From Collybiopsis luxurians FD-317 M1 (taxonomy: Eukaryota; Basidiomycota; Agaricomycetes; Agaricales; Omphalotaceae): a stretch of 64,000 nt of DNA. The position numbers and the translations under genes were made by a program. Positions 34,476 to 45,556 of this stretch are shown here, in pieces. Numbering within the stretch: position 1 is the stretch's first letter; every line of letters starts with the position of its first letter. The stretch spans positions 739,061-803,060 of the forward strand of contig KN834766.1 in assembly GCA_000827265.1 (NCBI GenBank), written 5' to 3'. The notes under the pieces are model-generated. The model ran no database searches. It worked only from the letters and a program-made list of their open reading frames with translations, and had not been told where the DNA came from.

Positions 34476-36373
34476 CTATGCCTCTCTGATACTACGCGAC
34501 ACCTCGACTATTGGTTCGTTGGCCTTGGAATGGACGCTGCTGGTGCTGTAAAAAGAAAGTTGTAGACTTTCGAAATCTGTCAATACGATGCTTGAATTCT
34601 GGCTGTCTGTCGTGGTCCGTGTACTGACGATGCTGGGAGCTGCACCACTTTGGTGGACGATGGGGTTTTGGGTCCCCATCCGAATGGTCGTGAATGATTC
34701 TGGTAATGAGGGCTGTAGAGTAGGTTGGCATGTTGGATGTAAGTTTATGGATGTACAAAGATGGTAGAATGGCTAAAAGACGTACGCTAGAAGACGTGCT
34801 ACTTAAGCGTGGATTGTCGTGGAGTTCCTTTCTGAGGCTTTCTCTCGAGTTAAGTATCTACGGCAGAGTATTCATGTTCAGAACTAGACCTATGGCCGCT
34901 GTGCGCTCGCACAGCAAATGTCTTGATGTATACGTACCGCTAGAAAGGTGTTGCTGTTGTTGGTGGTTACGGTGAGAGATCGTGATTCCGACTCCGATCG
35001 ATTGCACGTACGCGTATACTCCGCCCAAGGGCTATTCATGAACGTTTGTAGCATTAAGATTATGTTGCAAAAATATAGACAGTAGAGAGAAGATAGCAGA
35101 CTTACGATTGAGAAAACCGTATTAATCGTAAGAGCCGGCCATAAAGTCTGTGGATAGGGAGTATTTGGACTTCTGCTTAACACTGAAAGGGAAAACTACG
35201 ACACGACATACAAAGGTTATAAGCAGCATAACCTAGTAGTTCCAGTTAGGATCTGAACGAGAGCAAAATAATCCTCACGCACGGAGAAGAAACTCCCAAA
35301 AGACGCTGTTTCAATCGCTGCACGTATTAATCGCGAGATGACATGGTCCGTTCCTATTTCGCGGATTATTTTAGAACGACGAGCGAGGAGATTATAGAGA
35401 CGCACGGCGAGATCCGGTGCGACTCTTGCGCAAGTAGAATATGAGGGATACACTGGGAATTTGAGCCATGTCTTGAAGACAATGTATATACAGCTTACTT
35501 AATTGCTATATCAGTTGCAGCTGTGAAGGCGGCCCAGCTGAATTTCGAGAAATTTACAATTGTATAGGGAGTCGATCCTTGTAAGCAACCACGGAAATCT
35601 CACCTGTCTACAGCTGGAACAAAGCGGCTTGCTCCTTCCCTGCGGGGAAGATGAGTTGCAAAAGATTGAAAAAGGGGTAAAGAAATTGATGCACCGTGCT
35701 CTTAGCAAAAGTACCGTGCTAGACACAATCATGAGACTTCCCTTCAGTTGTTCAATTTTAGTACCGCACTAGTCGTTCATTAAAAATAACACTGGGCTTA
35801 CCTCGGCTAGAGTCAGGGCAAGGAGGACGGCGAAAACAATCCAGGAGCCCGAAACTATTTTTACACAATATGCGAGATAAATTTGGATAGGACATGCAGA
35901 GCTGATGACCAACGAAGGCTCCTGTAAGACAAAAACCATTACAATGCTTAGCGACGCACCATGCTGTCATAAAACCAGTCGAAATGAGAGGCCATGATCC
36001 AGTTTTGAGGAATGTCTCGTTGGTGAAGTTATTAACGACGTATTGCCAAATAATATAGACCGATAATGCAGTATGGAAGGTGTTTACGAGCAGCTCCCAG
36101 TAAACAAACAGCCTTGTCAAATAGAAGGTTGAAAAAAAACGAACGAAGCACAGTAGACGCGGGTACTCACTTCATTAAAAGGCGGTCTCGAGTCCCAGCC
36201 ATGAAATACCATATAAATTGAAGGAAGCATATGCCATAGAGGAAGGTTTTTATCTGTAACGGTATTATAAGGCAAGATAGAAGAACCTCCGGAAGGGGAA
36301 ATCGACAGACTGTAACAGCGATGAGGATTGGACCCACAATCACCTTGATATCCGGCGTACTTGACGAGGCCAT
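34476..36373 (-). CDS. DUF6534-type multi-pass membrane protein
   Basis: A many-exon minus-strand gene. Exons placed with confidence, 5' to 3': 36317-36373 (MASSSTPDIKVIVGPILIA), 36171-36253 (TFLYGICFLQFIWYF), one starting at 36112 (WELLVNTFHTA), 35802-35921 (SSACPIQIYLAY), one ending 35499 (FSKFSWAAFTAATDIAI), 35406-35452 (YLRKSRTGS), 35279-35353 (TDHVISRLIRAAIET), 35106-35182, 35012-35031, 34938-34953, 34786-34857 (ILNSRESLRKEL) and 34476-34712. These motifs follow the basidiomycete DUF6534 family in order, which has about seven membrane helices and no proven function. The 20- and 16-nt microexons are unusual but restore the family motif around LNSRESLRKEL. The joins after 36112 and before 35499 are unresolved, so a lesion there is possible. 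Confidence 0.7.
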
Positions 36374-36724
36374 AGGCTGGCTCTTCAATGTTGAGCGATC
36401 ACGAAGAAACGAGTGGAAACGAAAGGACAATGTGGTCGAGAGAGGAGTACCATGGCGATATACCATTTATCCTATTCATACTTTAGAATGACTGAGAAAA
36501 TCTTTCGAACTCAGCGCTATCGTAACGCAACTCCCCTAAATCAACGGAGATCTAGATGGCCACGCAATGGCTAACCCTGACGTCCGAAGCTCCGGGAGTA
36601 TCTTCAGTTTAGAGGCATAGATTGGGTGGTGTTAGGAGGTGAACCATAGTGAATCTCATTCGTGCAGAGATTCACGCTTGTGGCGTGAGAATCAGCAAAC
36701 GGCCTTCGTCGCGGTTGGTACATA

Positions 36725-37301
36725 CTATGGTTGTTAGGGATCTTCCGTCAACAGGGATCTTCCGATTTTTGAAAAATCCTTAATTTTGAGCCTTCGAGGC
36801 AGTTTTTGCTTTTGATCTCTTGCATACACACTATTTCGTGACCATTTTACTTTACCATGTACTCAAAGTAAGATTTTTACATAGGAAGGTCAAAAAGGTT
36901 CTTTAGATGCTCTGTATTAATTTTCTAGCAGTCTGTAAAAGTTCAGCCTTCGACAAATGAAAAAAGAAGGAGAGGATGCTCCAGTGTGACACCTGAGCCA
37001 TGCTGTTGTCGGCAGAGCTGCCGCCTACTATTCATTTCCACCGATAGGATCGGTGTAAATACGAGTTTGCGACTGCCGACAGCCGGCTTTATCGTGACAT
37101 TTGTGTGACCAGGGGAAAGAAGATCCCTGTTTTCGCTCGGTCACTGCCCGACGCTTGAACCATCGCTCGGTATCACACCAGAAGTGAGGTATAACAGCTT
37201 GAAAGCATTACGCATTGAACTGTGTACTTCAATTTGAACTCAGGTAAGTATTTGCAAAGTTATTAGCGATTTCTAAAAAAAAAGATCCCTAACAACCATA
37301 G
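36725..37301. mobile_element. TA-flanked MITE, Tc1/mariner-like (577 bp)
   Basis: The ends are perfect 20-base inverted repeats: CTATGGTTGTTAGGGATCTT at 36725-36744 and its complement at 37282-37301. Each end is bordered by TA (36723-36724 and 37302-37303), the target duplication of the Tc1/mariner superfamily. There is no transposase frame inside. It lies between the promoter side of the DUF6534-like gene and the arrestin-like gene. A 9-bp stem hairpin (GTGAATCTC ... GAGATTCAC) sits just outside, at about 36,650. Confidence 0.85.
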
Positions 37302-38108
37302 TAGTGAGGCTTGGCTGGATAATGTTGCCCTTGTAGACTTGGGATTGCTCCCTACTATGCAACGTCAACCTTGTTCTTCACACCTTGACCGAGTCAGCCA
37401 CGAAACTTGCTTCCCGGTCTTGAGCCCTTCCTCCACCTCCGTCCAGCTTCCCTCAGTTTTTATCACATCTGCACGACTCCTTCAACTTGTTCCCTTTTCA
37501 TCGTATCTTCCACAGTCTGGACCCCATTAGGTCATTACACTCGACACAGCCTGTGACACGGTCTAGACTCTAGATAGACTCGGTAATTGAATGCTGAGCA
37601 TGACTCCAGTGAGTTCGGTTGTTTAATTTCCTGATGTACATCCGAATGTACAAAATGGTCGCACCAGGAAAAGGCATGCATGCTATGTAGCCATCTTTTG
37701 GAAATAAAATAGTGATACTCGTCTTGTTGAGGTGTCTGCACTTGTCTACAGTTTTGACAATTGCACCGTTTCAAATGACCTCGAGGCAGCAACTACTGGC
37801 ACTTGGGAATGTCAGAGTTACCACACACGAAGGTAAAAATTACCAGAAACTGACACACAAAACATTTGACAGTACCTGGCTCTTTTGTTTTGGCGCGGTA
37901 TTGGCTCTCCCGAAAGTGAAGCACCACGCTAAAAGGCAATTCAATTAACGACAATAAGAGAAGCGCTGGGTACCGCCAGGCTTGCAAAGTCGCTCGGCTG
38001 TGTTCTAGTACGACGACGGAAAGACAAAAGGCGTTGCCATGCTCGTCGCTGAGATGTACATGTATAAAACATTGCCCAAAAGTGAGGCCAAGGATCCGTA
38101 GTACACAA
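37302..38108. other. Intergenic, upstream of arrestin-like gene
   Basis: No supportable gene. Short frames on both strands (for example 37793-38158, minus) have no recognisable content. Confidence 0.45.
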
Positions 38109-39820
38109 ATGCAGTTTGAACAAAGTTCCAGATCTTCCCCTTCCCCTCGATATTCCACCCTCTCTACAGCCCCACCTCGATATTCTGTTGTATTAGACGA
38201 GTACCCCTCGACAGATTCCCATTACCTCTTTCCTTTGAAGAATAGTAAGGGTAAAATTTGGGCTTCTGTAAATTTGCAGAAGGAGAACCTTCAGAGGGTT
38301 AACAATGTCCCCGTTTTCCTTGAAGGCGCCAGCCCAATTTCCGGTTCGGTAACTCTTGATTTGGAGTCGCCGGAGACAATTCAGAGTATAGCAATAGCGG
38401 TGAGTACTGCGCACTGCTGTTCAAACTTGAGAGTTTACGAGTATGGTTACAGATCCGAGGACGCGCCATTACCGGCGCAAACGAGGGAGGATCTCATACT
38501 TTTTTAGATCGAGCGTTGTCCCTCTGGTCAAAGGATCAAGGAGAACCCAATGCATTCCGGTCTGCCAGGTCGCCCGGAAACCAGCCATTATTTTCCCCAG
38601 CTGTAAATACTAGCTCAAGCCCAAGGAGTGGCAAGCTCTCCGGAGCATACTCTTTTCCTTTTTCGATTGCTGTTCCAATTGACGACGCCGCCGGAGGCTC
38701 CTTGCCAGAGACCTTTTCTGAGCGGTCCTCTCTTGTCCGGGTCCGATACGAACTCGTTCTCAAAATTGGACGGGGAAGATTCAAAGCGGATTCTAAGTCA
38801 GTTTCCGGTCGTACTCAAAAACCACTGATTCTAATTTCTACTGGATGGTTTGTACGCATAGGCTTCAGGTTCCATTCATTTTTCGTCGTAAGGCAATCCC
38901 TCCGGATCCTTCTGATTTGAGGAAAATTGCATATCTGGAGCATACTATGGCTCCGGGCCCCGAGATCGACCCGTATGGGTGGGTGACCTTATCTACGGTG
39001 GATTGCGTCGGACGGTTGTTGAATTCCCGAACGGTGGTTCTTCGGTGTACAGTAAGCTGGTTCTTCCGGCCCCTTCCCTTCCAGATGTTTTATACGGTTA
39101 TATCCAGCTGTCTCTCGCAAATCCCGTAGGTCTAGTTTGCCGAGTGTTAATTGACCGAGCGTCCTTACTCTTCCTCAAAGTTATCTTACACCCGCGGTTC
39201 ATTCATCTCTTGTCACCTCCGGATAGAAAGTGTAGATGAACAAGCTCTGGACCTCCTCGCTTCTCCTCGAAACACGATCCTCCGCCTGTACAGAAGAATA
39301 AGATATCTGTACGACGCAGGCCAAGGAATGCAAGAAAATGGAATAAGCATCGCGTCCAAACAAAAGTATGAAATTTTCGATATCGGGCTTGCAGTTTGGA
39401 TACACGATCCCGCGAGTCAAGATGAGAATGAATCTCGTGTTCGATGTCTGATGGGAGAAATCCATCTCCCGAAAGATCTCCCGCCTTCATCCAATGTTAT
39501 GCCCTTCGGTATAGAGGTCAGCACTTTTTTCTCTCCATTCCGTCAGTAGACATCGATCTGATTTTCAAACTGTACTCGCCTACTTGTGTTTGCAGTACTC
39601 TGTTATTCTGGGTGCATTCGAGTCTGCCACTTTCCGGCCCAGCGAAAACTCTTCTGCATCTTTGCACACGCAGAAAGTGGAGATAGTAACAGAGTTTGCT
39701 CAGGGAGTTGTGCCTTTCTCGAGTATCAGTCCAGACGAAGCAGCATGGGCTCACATGAATGAGCGGAACGAGTCTGCACTGGATGCACCGCATAAAAATC
39801 CTTTCCAACTGATCGTTTAA
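38109..39820 (+). CDS. Arrestin-like protein (467 aa)
   Basis: Six exons: 38109-38399, 38453-38796, 38862-39051, 39108-39125, 39181-39516 and 39596-39820. The 18-base exon 4 (LSLANP) is needed to join RCT to LSYTRGSFISC, the typical arrestin-domain stretch of basidiomycete arrestin-like proteins. Other matches are FLDRALSLWSK, SGAYSFPFSIAVP, RVRYELVLKIGRGRF and EQALDLLASPRN. The N-terminus is a Ser/Pro-rich tail (SSRSSPSPRYST). Fungal arrestin-like proteins often act as adaptors that bring ubiquitin ligase to membrane transporters. Whether this one does is inference, and no PY motif was noticed. ATG 38109 is chosen because it is the first in frame and the 75 bases before it show no homology. 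Confidence 0.8.
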
Positions 39821-40113
39821 GGTCAATTCCAGGGTGAACGGACTTATTTGCTCACTCCCCTGTGCTTCCTCCGACTCCTCTACGTACCCTATTTAAATAA
39901 TTTATTCACTACAGTTGAGTTTCGCTGCAGGTCGGTAAAACAAACTTGTATTGACCAGAATCCATATGGAGACTAAAGTAACCTTCACTCTCGTATCACG
40001 GCTGTAGTGTTTTTCGGGGGTGAAGCTGACTTGGGGGCAAGATCGACCCATGGGAAGGAAAATTCTGACCAACGCGCAGCTTACACTTGAAGACCTATCG
40101 TTTCGTCCAGAGA

Positions 40114-41072
40114 TCACTTCTTCCGAGAAGACCCTGATGTCTCTGACTCTACGTACTCGAGCTTTCGAGAATCTAGTGTGAAAGTCACAGGTCCCTAAAG
40201 TTTTCAAAGTTCAGCAGCGAGTCGGATGTAGCTTGTTTCGATTGCATGGTGGTTATAGACACATACCTCATTCGTTAAACTGACATTCATCATCGCGCCG
40301 AATTTTCCGTCTTCAATAGAAAAAAATCAGGACAGAACTGAGAGTTTCTTGAAGTCGGACAAACCTTGAACTTTGTCTGCGCTGTAAGATTCCCGCAAAT
40401 TTTCCAAGAACGATGCGTACATCTCCCGCGATGCTTCAGAGGACTTGAAGAATTCAGTTTAAGCGGAGGAAAATAGTACATAACAAAAGAGAATGTACCA
40501 ACCATCGCTCGATGGAAGTCGGGCTTATTTCCTTTAGTCGTATTGGCTAGCAGAGTGAATTGTGACACGCAAAGGATCTCTCCTTCAATGTCCTTCACGC
40601 TAGCCTTCCACATCTTTTCGGGATCAATGGGATCGTTGAATACTCGCAAATTCAAGCTTCGATGCTTGGTAATAAGCTTCAAAAGCTACACAATTGAAAG
40701 GAGGATAGTGCGTGAGTTACTCACCTGGCAAGAATCAAAAGTACATGAGCACAAGAGCAGAACTGGTGACCATCTGCAGTACTCTACGACGAAGCAGAAA
40801 GAATAGCTGACATTTTATTGATCAAAACAGAAGCATCGGAGCTTGTATCGTCTATGTAGATTGGAGATATTTTGAGGAGATAGACAGCTTGGCAAAAATG
40901 ATCAGTTACCTGCACCGATACCAACGAGGACCATTAGACCGCGAGAGATGCTAGAAATAACTTCATTGTCCACTATAGGTGAATATTTTCTCAGCTTTCA
41001 AATGACTGCCCATCAAAAAGCTGGGTCACCTGTAACTGAAGCCGAGCTGACACGTTGAATTATTGCGCGCAT
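40114..41072 (-). CDS. DTD1: D-aminoacyl-tRNA deacylase (DTD, 167 aa)
   Basis: Seven exons on the minus strand: 41030-41072, 40910-40972, 40812-40851, 40503-40656, 40365-40443, 40267-40310 and 40114-40194. The protein starts [19 protein letters not shown]. It contains [16 protein letters not shown], the catalytic-site motif [15 protein letters not shown] and the C-terminal cross-dimer motif NEGPVTF, all in DTD order. DTD hydrolyses D-amino acids (and some glycine) wrongly charged on tRNA, in the cytosol. The long third intron (40657-40811) is placed by the family motif at its acceptor (KILNLR). An extra tail of about 15 residues follows the usual end. It is head to head with the cyclophilin gene and convergent with the arrestin-like gene. 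Confidence 0.9.
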
Positions 41073-41218
41073 AAGACTTCTAATCTGGGACGAAAATTCT
41101 AGTTGATTTGCCTATACGTTACGCGTTAGTGGACGAAAGAAAAGGTGAAAGTAAGCGCCCTCATGGAGGAAACACGTGCAGGCGCTAAATATTATCAGCG
41201 CGTTTCCATCCTTCCGCC
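41073..41218. promoter_or_regulatory. Short shared promoter of DTD and cyclophilin genes
   Basis: Only 146 bases separate the two divergent start codons, so control regions must overlap. No TATA box is evident. Bidirectional promoter is an inference from spacing. Confidence 0.5.
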
Positions 41219-41956
41219 ATGTCTGAAACAGTGGTGCTGGAAACTAGCTTGGGAGATGTCCAGCTCGAACTGTACTGGAACCATGCTCCAAAGGTATGCT
41301 CGTTTCCTCGTTCTTTCCAACTTCTTGTAAATATCGGTAGACCTGTAAAAATTTCGCAGAGTTGACCAAACGAGGATATTATAACGGCGTGGTTTTTCAC
41401 CGTATAATCTCTGTGAGTAAAAGTATTGTATGTGACATTTTTGAGCACGAATTACTGATGGAATAACTCAGGATTTCATGATACAAGGAGGAGATCCAAC
41501 TGGCACCGGTCGCGGGGGTACCAGTATCTACGGTCAGAAATTGTACGTATGTTCACTTCGTATCCCGCCTATTATGCAACTGATGCAACGAAAATTGGCT
41601 AGTGAAGATGAAATACACCCAGAATTGCGATTCACAGGGGCAGGTATCTTAGCAATGGCAAATTCTGGTCCAAATACCAATGGTTCGTGCGACCTTCAGT
41701 ATTTCAATCTTCTCTTTTTCATCAGGCACACTCAGGCTCTCAATTCTTTATAACACTGGGACCTACCCCATATCTTGACAACAAACACACGATATTCGGT
41801 CGAGTGAGTTCGGGAATGCGGGTGGTGCAGCGATTGGGCGCGGTGGCAGTGGATGCCCAAGATCGGTCTGTTCAGATCATGTTTTCCATGCTATATCTTA
41901 CAAAAGCCTTTAGGCCTAGAGAAGATGTCAAAATCCATAAGGGAAGGGTTGTATAA
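41219..41956 (+). CDS. PPIL1: Spliceosomal-type peptidyl-prolyl isomerase, PPIL1/Cyp1 class (156 aa)
   Basis: Six exons: 41219-41293, 41341-41412, 41472-41542, 41603-41682, 41736-41865 and 41914-41956. It is a single cyclophilin domain close to the length of human PPIL1: [67 protein letters not shown] and KHTIFGRV. The catalytic Arg (FHR) and the FF/Q residues are present. PPIL1 proteins are recruited to the activated spliceosome through SNW1/SKIP and isomerise prolines. The Trp that contacts cyclosporin in many cyclophilins is Tyr here (PYLDNKH), which may lower drug binding. The fourth intron uses a GTTCGT donor. Confidence 0.9.
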
Positions 41957-44605
41957 TTCAAAATGTGCGGAACTCCCCTTGGCATGTGCGAACAGTGGGC
42001 GCCACAACGACACGCATCTCAAAGCCTAAACAACCTGTCTGTATGTCGCTCCGATACTTCTTTGAAAGTTCGCGTGGTAGCAACTCAAAAAGTGCTTGAA
42101 TCTTTACAAAAGTGACCGAGTTGCATGTATTCGAATATGAATGCGAATGCGAATTTTTCTCATCATCCCACCGTGTCCATGCATGCCATTTTCGGCCATT
42201 TGACCCTGTCCAATGACATGTTGGTTACATTTACAGAACTCCTGATTGGATCCGCTCTATCTCTGGCAATGAATACGAAAGGCGCAACCGTTCCGTTGGT
42301 TAGTTCGCAACTCGCAACAAAGCACCGGTATCATTTTATTTGCAGGGACAAAATCTCTCGAGAAAGGATGCAGGTCGCTGTATTCGATCTGTATGCGGCT
42401 TAGTGAGACGTTTCGGGGTTTTTTCGAGAGTCGCTAAGTCCCGGGATGTTAAATGTCGAGTGCCCAATGTTAAGCTCACCGTCATGGAAAGAAATTCTGG
42501 GACTGCAACAAAACCAGCCCCATCACAGACCTAGATCTCCCTTCGTCTGTATCCCAATGCACTGGACGACGCTGTAATGGATAGCTCGAGGATGAAAAGA
42601 AGTTTGCATCCGAGTCCCAGATTATTGGCCATGAAGAACCAATCGGGGCGATGGACCGAGTTTGGAGGATCTTAGATCGTTGAAGCCTTTTTTCCCCCAT
42701 CATATCTTCTCGTCTGTGGTCCGTTCTGAAAATCTTCCATGCACGCGTCGATTCGAAGCCTTTTCCCGCCTTCAGGGGCTATTCGCTAGAAGTACTCAGT
42801 TCACTCGAACGAGCCTAAGAATACATTCTAAGAGGCTCTTTTCCACACTCTGGTGTGTATATGATACATCATACTTATTTGATGCAGAACAGACTGCACA
42901 TGCTGACCGCGCGCGATGGGCAAGGACATCCTACTATTGAGTGCCAATGGGGCCGCTATGCTTACCTGGGTGCCTTCCCCATGCCAATCTTTGTACCGTT
43001 GGTTCGGATTGGGAGTTTAAGAGGTGTAGGAAAAGAGTGAATCAACAAAAAAAGAAAAGGAAATGAGAAGGGAACGAAGGGTAAGAGGAAGCAGAGTACC
43101 AACTGAGTGCGTCGGGTTCCATGACATCCCGTCGTAGATGCCTGCGTTGAATGCGACTGGTTGTTATCGGACAAAGGAATGGTACACCAAAGGCCAGGTT
43201 CAAGAACTTTTTCCCATTTGACTAACGTGTGGGTGTCGTACTATTGTACAAATCTGTATCTGCCTAGAAAAAAAAAAAACTTGCAACGTATAGCGTCCTT
43301 GTGTCATCCAGCGGTGAAAATCAGTTCCATTGCCCAATCGAATTTCGCATGCAAGTACTTCGCTTATCGCAACTTGAAGACTTTGCAAACCAGTTCCTCC
43401 AAAGCCACATGGTTGTCTATCTCTTGGACTATCGAGGAAGTTCCATGTCACTTCCATCCGAAAAGAAGAGCATAGGTCTGTGAGAGCGGCTGACTTGTGT
43501 GTGTGTCTCATCGATACCTATTTTTTCCGGGGACTATATGTATGTATGTGTCCTCAATTGAAAGGGCGAGATAGCTACCGAGATTAATTAGGACTTCCGA
43601 AATTTGATCGTTGAATGGTGGTAGATCTCAATCTCCGCCAAGCACTTGATATCGACTCGGAGTGCTCGTGGAAGAAAGACTGGGGCGGGGATGTGTAGAT
43701 GCCATTGGGAAAAAAATTCCTTCGGAAGTGGAATGTTATTGAATGTTGAATGTTGGGGACGGGGCTGAGGAAGCGAGTAAGTAGGTAGCGGCGAGGAGAG
43801 CAGAAATGCAACCGAATGAGTGATTCTTGTTTCTTGAAAAGTGGGCTAAAGATTTGGTATGGTAGAGCTTTCGAGTTGATAAGGATAACAAAAATATTTT
43901 GGGTGACTCAGAGCATATGGAGCAGATGTCCAGTCCCATCACTGACGTTCTCTCTGTCATGACACAGTGGAATTAGGGATATCTACTGACTTTGCATGTG
44001 GTATGAAAGGTCGAAGGGGCAGAAAAGTCTGTTTTGAGAGATCTCACTTTCCCGGTGCCGATAGCATAGATAGCCTGAGTGTATGTACGTCAAGGGAGAT
44101 GCTGACATGTTCAATGAGCTACGTACGTAGTAGCTAAAAAGTTCGGCGATAAGTTTGCAATGAGTAGGCCCCTAGTTGGGTATCCGCGAGGCTGTTTAGC
44201 TTGTACATGTCCGGTAGAACTGTCGCGGGTGAGACAAGCCTTGATGTGAACGCAAATTGCGAGAGGGAGGCGGATTTGGAAGTCTGTTTGAGAAGCAGTA
44301 AAAAGGGTGATGAGGTAAAAAATTGGGGTTGCATCGTGAGCGATGATATTCGACGTGTAAGTGTGGGGAGGATGAACCGGCTATCCAGTGAGCAGCAGGA
44401 ACCAAGGTCAGAATGCGGAATAGACAAATGTACGTAAATCTCGGTAGCGCGTGGAGGCTCTGGTATCCTGAGTAGCAACTCAGTGTGCTGAGCTTGACGT
44501 GTGCATCGTGATAAGCGAGGTTTGTACCTACATTGATAGATTTGCAGCATTGGCGTTTTGGGGTATCTCGGGTTTGTGCGTACTTATTCATTTTTTTTCT
44601 TATGA
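41957..44605. other. Intergenic, no recognised gene
   Basis: About 2.6 kb with only short frames on either strand (for example 42125-42403 plus, 44134-44550 minus). None shows homology I recognise or plausible exon chains. It may contain untranslated or non-coding transcripts that cannot be judged from sequence alone. Confidence 0.4.
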
Positions 44606-45556
44606 GCCTTGCACTCGGGCGTGGCCGATGGTTCGATATGGCATTGCTTCGAACTCCTGAACGGTCAGTTCAGTGATGAATTAATGTGGGATAAGGATAG
44701 AAATGTAACCAAAGAATTGGATAGGAACGTGGATAGACGTTGAAAATCGGTAGCGCGGTCCTCCTTTTGGTGCGCGTTGAACTCCGGTGTGGCCGATGGT
44801 TCGACACGGTGTTGCTTCTGGATCTAGAGCTCGCAGTTCAAAGATGGATTTATGTGGGATAGGGATAGAAATGTAGCCAAAGAAGACGATAAAAACGTGG
44901 ATAGACGTTGAAAATCGATTGTGCGGTCCTCCTTTTGGTGCGCCTTGAGCTCCGGCGTGGCCGATGGCTTATACCGTAGTTCGATGACGGAACCAGAGAG
45001 GAATCGGATAGAAACGTAGCCAAAAACCAGGATAGGAACGTGGACAGACGTCGAAAATCGGTAGCGCTGGTCCTACCTTTTGGTCCGCCTTAAGCTCCGG
45101 CGTAGCCGATGGTTCCATACGGTATGGCTTCTGACTCCTGAGCAGAGTTCGATGACGGAACCAGGGAGGAATCGGATAGAAACGTAGCCAAAAACCAGGA
45201 TGGGAGCGCGGGTAGACGTTGAAAATCGGGAGCGCGGTCCTCCATTTGGGGCGCCTTAAGCTCCGGCGTGGTTGATGGTTCATACCGTAGTTCGATGACG
45301 GAACCAGAAAGGAATCGGATAGAAACGTAGCCAAAAACCAGGATGGGAACGTGGATAGACGTTGAAATCGGGAGCGCGGTCCTCCTTTTGGTACGCCTTG
45401 AGCTCCGGCGTAACCGATGGTTCAATCCGGTATGGCTTCTGACTCCTGAGCAGAGTTCGATGACGAAATCAGGGAGGAATCGGCTAGAACGTAGCCAAAA
45501 ACTAGGATAAGAACGTGGGCAGACGTTGAAAATCAGTAGAGTTGGACCTACTTTCG
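44606..45556. repeat. Tandem array of six ~141-168 bp units
   Basis: Units begin at about 44606, 44770, 44938, 45083, 45251 and 45391, and each contains CTCCGG.GT..CCGATGG (or close), GGATAGAAA.GTA.CCAAA and ATAGACGTTGAAAATCG. Units 4 and 6 (about 167 bp) have an extra ~25-base segment (TGGCTTCTGACTCCTGAGCA), while units 3 and 5 (about 141-145 bp) lack it, giving alternating long and short units. The minus-strand frame stays open across several units (45090-45827), which is probably incidental. Confidence 0.85.

Noticed and set aside
42125..42403. 92-codon frame with a MNANANF start
   Set aside because: No homology recognised, no exon chain, and composition like the surrounding intergenic DNA.
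44620..44660. tRNA-like box B (GGTTCGATATGG) in the repeat array
   Set aside because: No matching box A or cloverleaf could be drawn, and the motif is part of the tandem unit.
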